The notes under the pieces are model-generated. The model did no database searches. It was not told the origin of the DNA and saw only the letters and a program-made list of their open reading frames with translations. A stretch of DNA of 64,000 bases from Aquilaria yunnanensis (taxonomy: Eukaryota > Streptophyta > Magnoliopsida > Malvales > Thymelaeaceae): assembly GCA_039654915.1 (NCBI GenBank), contig CM077596.1, forward strand, positions 6,696,001-6,760,000, read 5' to 3'. This document shows, piece by piece, positions 8,917 through 21,739 of this stretch (its first letter is position 1; each line of letters starts with the position of its first letter). The translations under genes were made by a program, and so were the position numbers.

Positions 8917-11900
8917 CTAAAGCCAATCATCCATGTATCTAATACCAACGGACCTAGAATGGCTATCATGCTTTTGCTGCGTACGGGGCTTTGTCAGTGG
9001 ATCAGCAATGTTGCTATCTGTCGAAGTCCTGCATATCCTTACATCACCCCTCTCAATGATCTCCCTGATGAGATGATAGTGTCGGAGTATATGTTTTGGA
9101 TCGTTGGTGAGATCGAGGTTCCTTAGCCTGTGCGATTGCTCCATTGTTGTCACAGTAGAGCTCTATCGGGTCGACAATGCTTGGAACCACTCCAAGTTTA
9201 GTGATGAACTTCTTGATCCAAACTGCCTCCTTCGCAGCATCAGAGGCGACAATGTACTCAGATTTTGTTGCAGAGTCAGCTACTGTCTCTTGCTTTGAAC
9301 TCTTCCAGCTCACAGCACCACCACCAATACAAAACACATAACCAGATTGCGATCTAAAATCATCCTTATCGGATTGGAAGCTTGCATCGGTGTAACCCCT
9401 TACAACGAGCTCATCTTCACCTCCAAAGACCAAGAATGCATCCTTAGTCCTTCGTAAGTACTTAAGGATGTTCTTAACAGCTGTCCAGTGACTCTCACCG
9501 GGGTTTGATTGGTACCTACTCGTCATGCTCAAATCATATGAGACATCGGGACGAGTACATATCATGGCATACATGATAGATCCAATTGCTGAGGCATATG
9601 GAATCTTACTCATGCGCTCTCTCTCCTCGGTTGTACTCGGACACTGAGATCTAGAAAGAGTGATACCATGTGACATGGGCAAGAATCCTTTCTTGGAATC
9701 TTGCATGCTAAACCTATTTAGCACCTTGTCAATATATGTACTTTGACTTAGGCCAAGAAGCTTTCTAGATCTATCTCTATAGATCCTAATGCCTAACACA
9801 TAGGCTACTTCAACCAAGCCCTTCATAGAGAAACATTTCCCCAGCCAAGTCTTCACAGACTGTAGCTTAGGAATGTCATTACCGATGAGTAGTATGTCAT
9901 CTACATACAACACCAAGAAGACAATAGCGCTCCCACTAACCTTCTTGTAGACACAAGGTTCATCTTCATTTTTGATAAAACCAAACTCTTTGATTGCATC
10001 ATCAAAATGAAGATTCCAACTTCGAGAAGCTTGCTTCAGTCCATAAATGGACCTTTGCAACTTGCACACTTTATTGGCATTCTCAGGAGTGACAAAACCC
10101 TCAGGTTGTGTCATGTACACATCCTCAAGTAGCTTTCCATTTAGGAATGCAGTTTTGACATCCATTTTCCATATGTTATAATCATAGTGTGCAGCAATAG
10201 CAAACAAAATTCGGATGGATTTAAGCATAGCAACTGGTGAAAAAGTTTCATCATAATCAATACCATAAATTTACTTGAAACCTTTTGCAACCAATCTTCC
10301 CTTAAAGATAATCACATTACCATCCATGTCAGTTTTCTTCTTGAAAACCCATTTGCACCCTATGGGTTTTACCCCTTCAGGTGGGTCAACCAAAGTCCAT
10401 ACTTGGTTTTCATACATGGATTCCATCTCAGATTTCATGGCCACTAGCCACTTCTCAGAGTCAGGCCCCGACATAGCTTGCTGGTAGGTTGTGGGCTCAT
10501 CCTGATCCATGAGCATGACATCACCGGTGTGAGTCACGAGAAATCCATATCTCTCGGGCTCACGCCGAATCCTACCAATTCTACGTGGGCTCTGTGCTAC
10601 AGGAACAGACTCTTGAACAACATCTTGCGGTGTCTATTCAGGTTCCATTTCAGGTTCGATGTCTCCTTGTTGTTCTTGAATTTCTTCAAGTTCTACTTTC
10701 CTCCCACTAGTTCCTTTAGAGATAAACTTTTTCTCCAAAAAGACACCAGTTCGGGCAACAAACACTTTTTGCTCAGAAGGATTGTAGAAATAGTAACCCT
10801 TTGTTTCTTTGGGATACCCAACAAAAAGGAATTTTTGAGATTTGGGCCCTAGTTTGTCAGAGGTTGATGTTTCACATAAGCGTCATAGCCCCAAATCTTC
10901 ATAAAAGATAAATTGGGACGCCTCCCACTCCATATCTCATATGGTGTCTTTTGAACCGATTTAGATAGAACTCGGTTTAGTGTAAAAACAGCTGTCTCTA
11001 GAGCATGTCCCCAAAAGGAGTTTGGAAGGTTAGCTTGACTCATCATAGAGCGAACCATGTCTAACAGAGTTCAATTTCTCCTTTCAGATACACCATTCCA
11101 TTGAGGTGTACCTGGTGGAGTGAGTTGTGATACTATACCACACTCCTTCAGATAGTCAAGGAATTTTCGATCCAAGTACTCTCCACCTCGATCTGATCGA
11201 AGCACTTTAATACTCTTCCCAAGTTGATTCTCTACTTCATTCTTGAATTCTTTGAACTTTTCAAAGGATTCTGACTTGTGTCTCATGAGATGCACATAGC
11301 CATATCTGCTGAAGTCATCAGTGAAAGTAATGAAGTATTGGAAACCTCCTCTAGCTTGTGTAGACATAGGGCCACATACATCACTATGTATGAGTCCTAG
11401 TAAGTCATTAGTCCTTTCACTTTGCCCTGTGAATGGGGCTTTGGTCATCTTGCCCAACAAACATGACTCACTTGTCTCATATGATTCAAAATCAAATGAG
11501 TCCAAGAGTCCATCCTTATGGAGCTTGGATATGCGGGTCTCATTTATATGGCCCAAGCGACAGTGCCAGAGATAGGTCGGGTTCGAATCATTTAATCTGA
11601 CCTTCTTGGTATTCACATTATAGATTGGATCTTCGCAGTCTAGAACATACAACCCATTGCTAAGTTGAGCACTACCATAAAAGATTTCATTCAAATAAAT
11701 AGAACAACATTTGTCCTTTATTATAAATGAAAAACCTTTCTTGTCCAAACAAGAAACAGAAATCAAATTTCTACTAATAATAGGCACAAAGTAGCAGTTG
11801 TCTAATTCTAAAACTAATCCACTTGGTAAAGTGAGAACATAAGTCCCTACGGCTAAGGCAGCAACCCTTGCTTCATTTCCAACACGTAGGTCCACTTCAC

Positions 11901-12864
11901 CTTGAGCCAATCTTCTACTTCTATTTAGATCCTGCGCATTTGCACAAATGTGAGATCTACATCCAGTATCCAATACCCAAGATGAGGAAGTAGAAAAGTT
12001 AGCCTCTATAACAAGAATACCTGAAGTGGAAGTCTTACTTCCATTTTCCTTAGCAAGTTCTTCAAGATAGAGCTTGCAGTTGCGCTTCCAGTGTCCAGGT
12101 TGCTTACAATGGAAGCACTCCCCTTCCTTTGCCACACCACCCTTTGGTTTCAGTGCAGCTGAAGAAGAATTAGCATTAGACTTTCCATTAGCTTTATCCT
12201 TCTTCTTGTTGGCTTTTCCCTTTCCCTTGCCCTTTTGAACCATCAAAATGGGCTTAGCCTTCTTAAGGTTTTGCTCAGCAGTTCTTAACATGTTGAGCAA
12301 TTCAGGGAGGGACTTGTCTAGGTCGTTCATGTTATAGTTCATGACGAACTGACTGTAGCTTTCAGGCAACGATTGCAAGACTACATCAATAGCCAACTCT
12401 TTCTGAAGAGAAAATCCCAAATTTTCAAGATTCTCAATATACCCAATCATCTTGAGCACATGAGGACCCACGGGACTTCCCTCAGACATCTTACATTGAA
12501 ACAATGCCTTAAAAGTCTCAAACCTCTCATGCCTAGCTTGCTCTTGGAAAAGCATTTTGAGATGTTTGATCATATCGAACGCCCCCATGTTCTCATGTTG
12601 CTTCTGAAGCTCAGATTCCATGGTAATAAGCATGAGGCATGCAACATCCAAAGCATCATCAGAATGCCTCTTGTGAGCATCCCTTTCAGCTCTTGGAGCA
12701 GTGGCAACAGGCTCATTCGGTATGGGCTGCTTTAGGACATAGGCCTTTCTCTCTTGCTTGAGGACTATCCTCAAGTTTCGGTACCATTTGAGAAAGTTGG
12801 TCCCATTCAGTTTTTCCTTCTCAAGGATCAATCGCAATGAAAGTGTCGATATGTTTTGTGCCAT
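8917..12864 (-). pseudogene. Copia gag-pol polyprotein, decayed
   Basis: Gag begins at 12864 (MAQNISTL) and is followed by a CCHC knuckle (CFHCKQPGHWKRNC). Next come a protease (WVLDTGCRSHIC), the pre-integrase finger (LWHCRLGHI...), the integrase core (HSDVCGP, RSDRGGEY, NGVSERRN), the reverse transcriptase (VDVKTAFLNG, YGLKQASRSW, YVDDILL) and RNase H (GYTDASFQSD, YCDNNGAIA). Lesions are a TGA at 11071-11073, a one-base shift near 10855, a TAG near 10633, a TAA at 10271-10273 and a shift near 9110. After the last shift the RNase H tail continues to 8917. One cysteine of the HHCC finger is serine (YETSESC). The element could not move on its own. Confidence 0.92.
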
Positions 12865-14267
12865 GGTTATCTACAACAGTAAATATGCAGTGTAAGAGTC
12901 ATGTATTTTAATTCATTTAATAAGGACTTTTATTAAACGATACTCCCACTATTTTCCTCAAAATAATAACCCTCGATATTATTTCGGAACACCTCGGCGC
13001 TAAGGTATTCTAGTGGGTCAAGATCCATATTTGACCACAACTTGAGTCAGCTTTGGCTTTTCTCTCAAGTTACAGCTATTTAGGTAGACAACTCCTTGCC
13101 AATTGCATCTTATGCAACTCTTGGATAATTGGGTGAACAACACTTGTCCAAGCTCATCCCATGAGCTTAAGCCCAACTCTATGCCTCTAAGTCCCTAATC
13201 CTATTAGGATGACTTAGTTAAGTCGGACCCAAAGTTAGCAATTTGAATATCACTATTATCCCATCGCGCCTTACCAAGATGAACATAGGTGCTTTGCTTT
13301 GGCAAACCCACCTAATGTTAATCAAAGTCTTGACGAGTGCCAACATTTGGAAGGCATCACATTTGATGACTTAATATTTGTTTGAGGGATTTTCCGTTTG
13401 ATCTCACCAATTTGTTATCTCCGGTTGTCTTATACATGCATCACATACAAATATAAAACATGCATCTCATGCGTTCAAGAAAGTAAACGTGACATGGTTA
13501 TAGCCCAAACTATGCGATATTCTCAAGCCAATGAGAATATAATAAAAGCCTAAGAAAATAAAAGAGTCTTCACAAGCTCCTTCTCTTCCATTCTTGGCTG
13601 CCTTTTTGTTGTCACCTCCTTGGACATACCACCTTGGATGATCCTTGGACATATCAGCTTGGATGATCCCATAATGCACCATTACATCAATAATAGAAAC
13701 CTCGAGTTACATTCGAGGGGAGTAAGGTGAAAAGAGAATGTACAATGAGAGTGATAAGAAAAGGCACGACTCACAGGCCGTATTTACAAGTACAACCAAT
13801 AAATGGCTATAACCATGCACCATGCTTCAAACACCAATCAGCATATCATGTCAAATCTCATTCAACAAAGATGCATGCCAATTTTCACGCGTTGATTAAC
13901 CAGTTTTTATTTATGTGGCGCTTCGCATACGGCGGTCCCGCTGGCCGGTCAGCGGTAGGCACCCGAGACTCCCCCATTCGAGCCACAAAAAATACCTTAC
14001 TTTCGGTGCCTGAATAGGCCGAATCCGAACCAAGCTAGGGTTTTTGCAACTATTGCAAGAATCCTACTCCATATAGGTATCTCATACCATCAATTTCAGG
14101 TTAATCTCATTAACCAATTAGTGTCATTTCTTCATATATCTCATATCTTCATTACGAGTTCCGGTTTCATGCATCATGAATCAATCTAATTAATCATGGC
14201 AGAAAAGCAACCGAACACATAACATCATGCGATTCAACATCAATCCTGATTTAGGGTTTCACCAGTA
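12865..14267 (-). other. Long untranslated leader of the copia element
   Basis: About 1.4 kb separates the primer-binding site from the gag ATG. The short open frames in it match no family I recognise. It contains a GC-richer patch (13915-13985) and AT-rich stretches. Such a long leader may carry packaging or translational control signals, but none can be named. Confidence 0.5.
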
Positions 14268-14279
14268 GCTCTGATACCA
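14268..14279 (-). other. Primer-binding site (initiator tRNA-Met type) of the copia
   Basis: The minus strand reads TGGTATCAGAGC, complementary to the 3' end of initiator tRNA-Met and standard for plant copia elements. It lies 1 bp inside the 5' LTR, fixing the LTR end at 14281. Confidence 0.93.
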
Positions 14280-14280
14280 C

Positions 14281-15693
14281 TGATGGGTTTCGGGAGCCAA
14301 ACAGCGCAGCGGAATTTAACCGAAACCCTCCAAGATCCAAGTGAAATGGGGTAAACCGGGTGTTCGAAAAATTTCATACCTAATTTTCGGTTGAGATCTC
14401 TCACTCAACTATAGAGTCGAATCACAAAACCTGAACAGTTGACGTGTTCAGGCTCTCTATGGTATCCACACGAGCCTCTCGGGATCACCACGCTTCCACC
14501 ATGTCCTGGCAGATGCGTTTCTCTTGCGCTCGCAGTGCTAGCTTGCGTCCTCCAAGGAATTGCAAGAGAAGAATGCAGCTGTCCTTTTGGGAGACTAGGG
14601 CAAGGAGACCTACGAATTTCTCACTAGAAGTTGTATTTATAGTGAGACTCAACTTCCAGGCCTAATAGGTTTCAAAGCCCTAATCCAATTAGGCTTTAAT
14701 TTCGGGCTTAATAATGGCTCAACTATTGGGCCCATTATTAATACGAAATTATTGTGAAACCAAAACCCAAATTATTAGCCCATGTACTCTAATGATTCAA
14801 ATAGCTCTATGTGTGTGACCCAATAGGCTCTTACCACGTTGGCAATGATCATAACATCTATGATCATAAGCAATGAGCGGTGTCTAGCAACACATCATTG
14901 CTACCCAAGTGACAAGATTATCGATGATTCGACTAAACCTTTATGATCATCACCGATATATGCCATTGTCCCTTTGTCCAAGATATCAAGACTAAGCACG
15001 AGACATGGAATGTGTCACTCTCGTATAGCCCAATCTTTGGTTTCTTGATTACCGAGTAGACAAACTTAAACTGATGACATTGATATCGTATATCAACTCA
15101 TCTGAGCTTGGCCATGCATTTTTCTAAGTCTTACTCTATCAAGGAGCCCGAAGATATCACTCCCATTACATAGGAGGGACAAATTCCATCTTGATCATAC
15201 AAATCCCTCCGCATGATATGTGACATACCCAATGACCTCCTTCAAGTTCACTCAGTTACGAGCAACAAAGGAAAGTATCAAAGTATGTGACTCACATGTA
15301 GGGAACCTTGATGATCTTAGGTCGAAGGACTACATATACCATGATCACTATGAGAATCACTTATGACACTCATATAACGATCCATGTAGTGTTCTCATGG
15401 TGGGTCGGTCCAGTACACAAGTTCTCCAACTTGTACCCATATGTAGACTACATATCTCATATTAGTCTCCACATATGCTAGTCGTTATGTATTATTGCAA
15501 CCTGCTCCACAATAATACTAGACTAGGGATGTTTAAGAATATCATTATTCTAGGGTTACAATTATGTTTGTTAAATTACGCAGAAACAAAACAACAAACA
15601 TAATTGCTGGATTAATGCCTTAATAAAATATCATGACTCAATGTGAAAAAAATACAATCATCTCATGATTGGCTTTTGGGCACAACACTAACA
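14281..15693 (-). repeat. 5' LTR of the minus-strand copia, complete (1,413 bp)
   Basis: On the minus strand it runs from TGTTAGTGTTG (15693) to ...AACCCATCA (14281), followed by the primer-binding site. A TATA box is at 14633-14642. The first ~1,050 bp are therefore U3 and about 350 bp are R/U5. Confidence 0.9.
14633..14642 (-). promoter_or_regulatory. TATA box of the copia 5' LTR
   Basis: The minus strand reads CTATAAATAC. The same sequence is kept in the truncated LTR near 7845-7856. It would drive transcription leftward into gag-pol. Confidence 0.6.
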
Positions 15694-18600
15694 TAAGTTA
15701 GCAGCGTGAGCTATTCTTTGTTGGAAAGCCTTCCTTCTTAGTTCGGCCATTTTGCGATGCTCCTCGGCGAGGTCCAGTTTTGTCCTCAAGCCGAGATCAT
15801 TTCCTCCATTGTCGAACACTTGTATTCTTACCGAAGGCTGTATGACCTCAATGGGGATAATGGCCTCTGTCCCGTACACGAGCGAGAAGGGAGTTTCCCC
15901 CGTAGCTCTTCGAGGAGTCGTACGGTAGCTCCACAGCACACTCGGGAGTTCTCCTGGACATTTCCCCTTTGCCTCCTTTAGTCTTTTCTTCAAGCCATCC
16001 TTTATTGTCCTGTTGGATACTTCGACCTGCCCGTTACTTTGAGGGTGGGCTATTAGAGCAAAATGCATTTTTATGCCGAGGTCAGCCATGAATTCCTGGA
16101 ATCCTCTATCCGTAAACTGAGTTCCATTATCGGCCACTATTACCCTCGGTATGCCAAATCGGCATATGATGTTCTTCCATACAAACTTTTGGGCATCCTT
16201 TGCCGAGATTGATGCTAGTGGTTCTACTTCTATCCACTTAGTGTAGTCCCACGCGACTATACAGGACTTTACCCCACCGGGAGCGTTTGGGAGAGGTCCG
16301 ATGAGGTCAATACCCTATATGGCAAAGGGCAAGGATAATCTGCTGAGTTTATTCTTTCCAAAGGTAGCTTTTGGATGTTGGCGTGCTTTTGGCAATTGTC
16401 ACATCTTTGGAAAAACTGCCTTGCATCTTTCCTCAAGGTAGGCCAAAAGTACCCCAGCAAGGGCGTCTGTTCCTATATGGGAGCCACACGCTCCTTCGTG
16501 GACTTCTTCAAGTATTTTTCTGACATCATCTTCGCTTACACATTTTTGCAGGGGGCTCGCATACCCTTGCCTGTATAGTTCTTCCCCAATGAGGAAGTAC
16601 CTTCCTAAGCGCTTCCATACTTTTGCGGCCTCTTTAGGGTCCTCAGGGAGTTCCGAGGTTGCTAGATATTTCTTGATAGGATCCTGCCATCCTTCCCCCG
16701 AGGTTTCTATGCACATTAATTTTGTACTGGGTTACTTCAGCACTTCGATGGGTTCCTTGGATTTGGCCAAGGTGTCGGCTTGGGTATTATCACTTCGAGG
16801 CACGTTCTTTATGTGTACCGAGTCAAAATCTCCAATGAGTTTCTGGACAAGGTCGTGATATTTTTCCAAGGTTGGATCCTTTGCCGCGTACTCTCCCTTC
16901 GTCTGCCGGACTATCAACTGTGAATCACTGTGGGCCATAAGGTTTTTGACGCCGACTTTTCTGGCCATCTTTAGTCCGGCTATGAGGGCCTCATACTCAG
17001 CGATGTTATTGGTAACATTAAAATCGAACTTGACTGTTTTAGAGGCTTCCATGCCTTCGGGCCCCCGAAGGACTATTCCAGCTCCCTAATGCTCCATGCC
17101 TGACGCTCCATCGACAAAGAGCTTCCATTCTGGATCAGCCTCTGTTCGATCTTCCACGACGGCTTCAGCATTTTCGATCTCAGGGATTTTGGCAATGAAG
17201 TCTGCCAATGCCTGGGCCTTTATTGCCCTTCTAGGTTTGTAAGTAATGTCGTATTCTCCGAGTTCGATGCACTATTTTGATAGTCTTTCCGAATGCTCCA
17301 CTTTTTTCATCACATCGCGTAGGGGCAGGTTACTTCGGACGGTGATGGCGTGTCCTTGAAAGTAGGATTGCAATCTTCTGCCTGCGAGTACTAAGGCGTA
17401 GATAGCCTTTTGGAGCAATGGGTATCTGGCCTCGGCACCATGTAGGGACTTGCTTACATAATACACTGGCCATTGCTTCCCACCTTCTTCTTTTACTAGG
17501 ACCGAACTCACCACTTTTTCAGTGACCGTGAGATAGAGGATAAGAGGCTCTCCCTCCCAAGGTTGCCGAAGTGTTGGCAAGTGGGTCAGGTAGCTTTTAA
17601 GCTCATCCCAAGCTTTTTGGCATTTTGTGTTCCATGGATGCTCCTGGGTCCTAGAGGTGTCGTCGCCCTTGGGGACTTTGGTGAGTACTTTAAAAAATGG
17701 ACGACATCGGTCGCCGTACCTGGAGATGAATCTACTAAGGAAGGTGATTCTTCCGGTAAGCCTTTGTATGTCTTTAATGGATGTAGGTGTTCGGAAATTT
17801 AGCAGGGCTTTGACTTTTTTAGGGTTAGCGTCTATTCCCCTTTCTGATACCATAAACCCGAGAAACTTTCTTGCACTTACCCCGAACACACACTTTTCGG
17901 GATTAAGACGTATGCCGAACTCCCGAAGCCGTTGGAAGGTTTCGGCTAGGTCGGTGATATGATTACCAGGCATTTTGCTCTTGACCATCATATCATCAAC
18001 GTATACTTCCATATTTCTCCCAATCTGTGAATCGAATACCTTGTTCATCAGCCTTTGATAGGTGGCCCCTGCGTTTTTAAGCTCGAAGGGCATTCTGACG
18101 TAGCAGTAGGTGTCCATTTCCGTGATGAAGGCTGTTTTTTCTTCATCCTCGGGGTTCATCCGAATCTGATGATATCCGCTAAAGGCATCGAGGAAGCTGA
18201 GAAACCCGTATTCGGCGGTTGCATTTACCAGCTGGTCCATGGCTGGCAAAGGGTAAGAATCTTTTGGGCAGGCGTCATTCAGATTTCGGAAGTAGATGCA
18301 CATTCAGAGTTTTTCACTTCCCTCTTTCATGGCAATAACCACGTTACTGAGCCATTCGGGGTATTTTACCTCTCTTATTACCCCGGCCTCAATGAGGCGA
18401 TTAACTTCGGCTTTAACAAAGGAATTCTTGTGAGCCGATAGACTCTGTTTTTTCTGCCGAACTGGTCTGGTGTTTGGCTGTACTCTAAGATTGTGGTGGA
18501 TTATGCTGGGGTCGACCCCAGGCATATCCTTCGGCGAGTAGGCAAATAGATCTTTGTTCATACACAAGAAGGATACAAGCCTCTTTTTGTCTTCCTCGGC

Positions 18601-20751
18601 CAGTTTTTTCCCGATTCGGGTGTTTCGGCCAGGGATCAGCTCTACATCCTTTGTTTCTATTTTTTCAAGGCTTTCAGTTTTCTCCTTTATTGTTACCCCG
18701 TCCATCGAGACCATTTTTTCTTTTGCCTAAGTCTGTACTTGGATCTTTGCTGGGCTTTGTCTGGCCCTTGTGAAGACCTTTCTGACTTCGGCTTGGTCAA
18801 TGAAGATCTCTGCGTCTCCATCTTTGGTAGCGAAGGTGACCGTTAAGTACTTTACGTCCGGGCGAATATGGAAGTTGCCCTGAGTCTGCCTTCCGAGGAT
18901 AGCATTGTAAGCTGACGGCACATCAATGACTATAAATCTCGTCCTGTCGGAGGCAATTAACTCTTCCTGGCTATGGGGTGAGACCCCTTTCAGCATCAAA
19001 GGCAGGTCAATATATCCGAGGACTGGAAGTTTGGCAGGTCCGACGCCGAAGGTGGGGGAGCTGACTGGGCTGAGATCGCTTCTCGGAATGCCTAACTTAG
19101 TCAGTAGATGAGAAAAGATGACGTCGGTGTTTAAGCCGTCATCGAGGAGTACCCTTTTGACATCCCAGTTTCCTATCCTTGCGATGACAAGGAGTGGATC
19201 GTCGTGGGGGAACTTTACTGTAGACCCATCTTTACGAGTGAGTCTACTTGGGGAGTTCCCGTGCTTCATTACGGAGATTTCTCTTATCTTCCTCTTTCTC
19301 TCAGCCGAGGGTATCCCGGTAGTGATGGTTTGGATAACCCCTGCTGATGGTGGCAGATTTTTTTGAGGACTTTGGTCCCGACGTCTGTCCGAGTTATATT
19401 CTTCGTCGTCCCCCCTCCGTTGTTATTCCTTCCTTCCTTTTGGGGAAGGAATCCGCAAGTATCGACGGAGTTGACCCTGTTTGATTAGGGACTCAATATA
19501 TTTCTTCAGCTGGAAACAATCTTCAATGTCATGGCCATGGTCCCGGTAAAACTGACAGAATTTCTTCATGTTTCTTTTGTTTTCCGAGGTCATGGCCTTT
19601 GGTATTGGGACTATGGTCCCTTGCGTTTCTAGCGCCATAAGGATGCTAGCTCTTGTGGTGTTCAAGGGGGTGAATGTCATGGGCCTTTTCCCCCTCTGCT
19701 TTCGGGGCCTTTCTCCCTCGTTCTGATGTTGAGGCTGATGGCCGGGCCCTTCGGCACGAGGGTGTTCTCCTTTGGGTCCTCCCATCCTGAGTTCTTCGGC
19801 CGTCATATGCTCTTCGGCCCTCCTATAGAACTCCACAAGAGTTTCTGGGGGGTCTTTGGAAAACCCATAAAACATTTGGGAGTCCCTCCGAAGTCCTCTG
19901 ACCATCGCGAGGATGCGAATTTCCGGTCGAAAGTCAGGCACGCTCAGCGCTTCTCGGTTAAACCTCTCAACATAGTCGCGAATGGTCTCCCCCCCTCACT
20001 GGGCTATGTCGAACATTTGTACTGGCAATTTGGCGATTGGTCTGCTACCGATGAACTGCTGAGTGAAGGCAGTGGATAGCTCTTGAAAGCTTAGCAAGCT
20101 TCCGTGGGCTAGAGAGTTATACCATGCCGTTGCTGGACCCGAAAGTGTTACTTCGAAGCACTTACAGAGTGTAGCATCATCTGTGCCGTGGAGTACCATG
20201 CTTCGCTTGTACTTCGTCAGGTGCGCTTGAGGGTCACTTCGTCCGTCATACGTTTCTAGGCGAGGTACCCTGAAATCGCTGAGCATGGGTGCCTCCACCA
20301 CCTCGCGCATGAAAGGTGACTCTTCTCCGGTGTAAGAGTCAGACAGCATGGACCAGACTGGTTTTCGGGAGATCTGTCTCTTGACCTTCTCCAGTCTTCC
20401 CAGGATTTTTTCCATAAGGACAGTCGTGTTGACTTCTTCCTGCTGCCGCGTGTTCACCGGTAATGGCGAATTCCTCCTTCTCCTTGGGGAGTGAATTCGG
20501 TGGGGAGGAGACGGGGACCTTCGGTAGGGGGACGCACTCCGTTGGAAAGAGGCCCTAGTCTCTTTTGGGGCTCCCCTCCTGGTAGGCCGTACCTCAACGG
20601 GTTCATTTTTTGTTGAGGAGGCATCAAGGGAGTCCCCGCTTCCTGAACTTCGGTTGGTGGACCTTGAACTCCTTTCCCGACGAGCAGCCGAGGGCGAGGC
20701 CCTTTGGAGCAGAGGAGGTTGAGGCAACCTCTGATCAAGCTGTTGAGTCAT
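15694..20751 (-). pseudogene. Tat-type gag-pol with archaeal-type RNase H, pseudogenised
   Basis: One frame runs from 20751 to about 16450, broken by seven stops: 19996-19998 (TGA), 19423-19425 (TAA), 18727-18729 (TAG), 18304-18306 (TGA), 17272-17274 (TAG), 17086-17088 (TAG) and 16732-16734 (TAA). Frame changes follow near 16450 and 16317. Gag carries a retrotrans_gag region (PQAHLTKYKRSMVLHG) and the DHGHDIEDC finger. The protease has LLDDGLNTDVIF where active enzymes have D-S/T-G. Reverse transcriptase has FLDAFSGYHQI and YVDDMMVKS. The second RNase H has KLFVDGAS and NNIAEYEAL. Integrase has RCDNCQ, WDYTKWIEVEP, VADNGTQF and NGQVEVSNRT. Copia DNA replaces everything after RIAHAAN. Confidence 0.92.
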
Positions 20752-20944
20752 TTCGGCGACGATGGAGCGTTGGAAGTCTCATAGGAAGCCTATCGTCACC
20801 GTTACAGGGCGGTCATCCTCCAGCACAGAAGTCTCTACCACAAGTGAAGTGGTTGCCGGCTGAGCCTTAGGCGCAGGGGGGGATATTGGAATCCCTTTGT
20901 CCTTTGAGCGCCGAGTCTCTACGATAGCGACATGGGAAAGAGTT

Positions 20945-20960
20945 CCCACAGACGGCGCCA
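20945..20960 (-). other. Primer-binding site of the Tat element
   Basis: The minus strand reads TGGCGCCGTCTGTGGG, typical of Tat-clade elements, 5 bp inside the LTR end (TGCCCGG on the plus strand at 20966). Confidence 0.75.
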
Positions 20961-20965
20961 AATAG

Positions 20966-21739
20966 TGCCCGGCGGCAGTGTCGTCACATGACATGATAGG
21001 AGCGAGGGGTACTTCCAGTAGAGGAGAGCGCCTGAGGAGGAGGTTTCCCAAGGGAGGGTACCTGAAATGTTTGGAAGACAGGGTTAGGGGGTCCCCGGAG
21101 TGTGTTTCTGGGGAGGAGCCTCCGACGCCCAAGTCAGTACTTTAGGAGATATGGAGGTGATAGAGAGTGGAGAAGTATGGTCTCTAGTGCCCAACCCCTT
21201 TACCTGGGGTGTTTACCGAGTATTTATAGAGGAGCGAACAGTAGTAGTTCTCCTTATGTGGCCGTCCCAGATCGTGACACGTGTTCGGTGGGATGCGATC
21301 CACGTCTTCGAGGAACAAGGGGACACCCAGCCGATCATAGGCCGCCTGGCTAGGAGCCTAGGCAACCCGAGAGTGGCGTACTAGGGTGTTTCTGCAAGCG
21401 GCGTGTCAAAACGTGTCTGGGGGCGGCATGCCGGGGATGTGTCAGAGGCTCCTTAATTGCTCCTGTCGTACTTTCCGAGGTTACTCTAGTATCACATGAG
21501 TATGTTTCCTGAGAGTGGTCTTTCTCAGGGATACCCCCACTTCCGATGATGGTTTAATCGTCCCCCCAAGGTTGGCACTGTCGTTTCCTGGAGCGGAGGA
21601 TTGCCGAGGTCGGAATAGGGAAGGAGGTCGTACATCCTTCTTTCCATGGCAGGTAGTTTCTCTATCGAGGTTGATACTTTGTCCGAGTCTGGGGGTCCAG
21701 AAGGTGATGGGCACTTCGGCTATCAATACCCTTCTAACA
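20966..21739 (-). repeat. 5' LTR of the Tat element (774 bp)
   Basis: On the minus strand it starts TGTTAGAAGGG (21739) and ends CCGGGCA (20966). A TATA box (minus CTCTATAAATAC, 21219-21230) lies about 510 bp into the LTR. The partner LTR is lost, so the outer boundary rests on the TG/CA ends and the abrupt switch to purine-rich repeat at 21740. Confidence 0.75.

Larger units (their letters stand above)
7749..15693 (-). mobile_element. Ty1/copia retrotransposon, minus strand, 3' LTR truncated
   Basis: Two direct LTR copies (7749-8902 and 14281-15693) flank a minus-strand gag-pol pseudogene. The 5' LTR starts TGTTAGTGTTGTGCCC (read leftward from 15693). A tRNA-Met-type binding site lies 1 bp inside it (14268-14279). 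The left LTR lacks the last ~260 bp of the right one, and no target duplication is seen, which fits a deletion at 7748/7749. The right edge cuts the integrase of the Tat element at 15694. By eye the shared LTR parts differ at roughly 30-35 of ~1,150 positions, so it is older than the copia at 26083. Confidence 0.9.
15694..21739 (-). mobile_element. Tat-lineage Ty3/gypsy retrotransposon, minus strand, 3' part lost
   Basis: The parts on the minus strand run in order: a 5' LTR (20966-21739), a primer-binding site (20945-20960), gag, protease, reverse transcriptase, a second archaeal-type RNase H, and an integrase cut at 15694 by the copia LTR. The extra RNase H and the gag finger CQFYRDHGHDIEDC are hallmarks of the Tat clade. 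The integrase C-terminus, 3' UTR and 3' LTR are absent. Its 774-bp LTR differs from the ~4-kb LTR at 3672, so the two belong to different families. Confidence 0.9.

Noticed and set aside
20779..21132. Minus-strand frame of 117 codons upstream of gag
   Set aside because: It spans the LTR end and primer-binding site of the Tat element, so it is chance coding.
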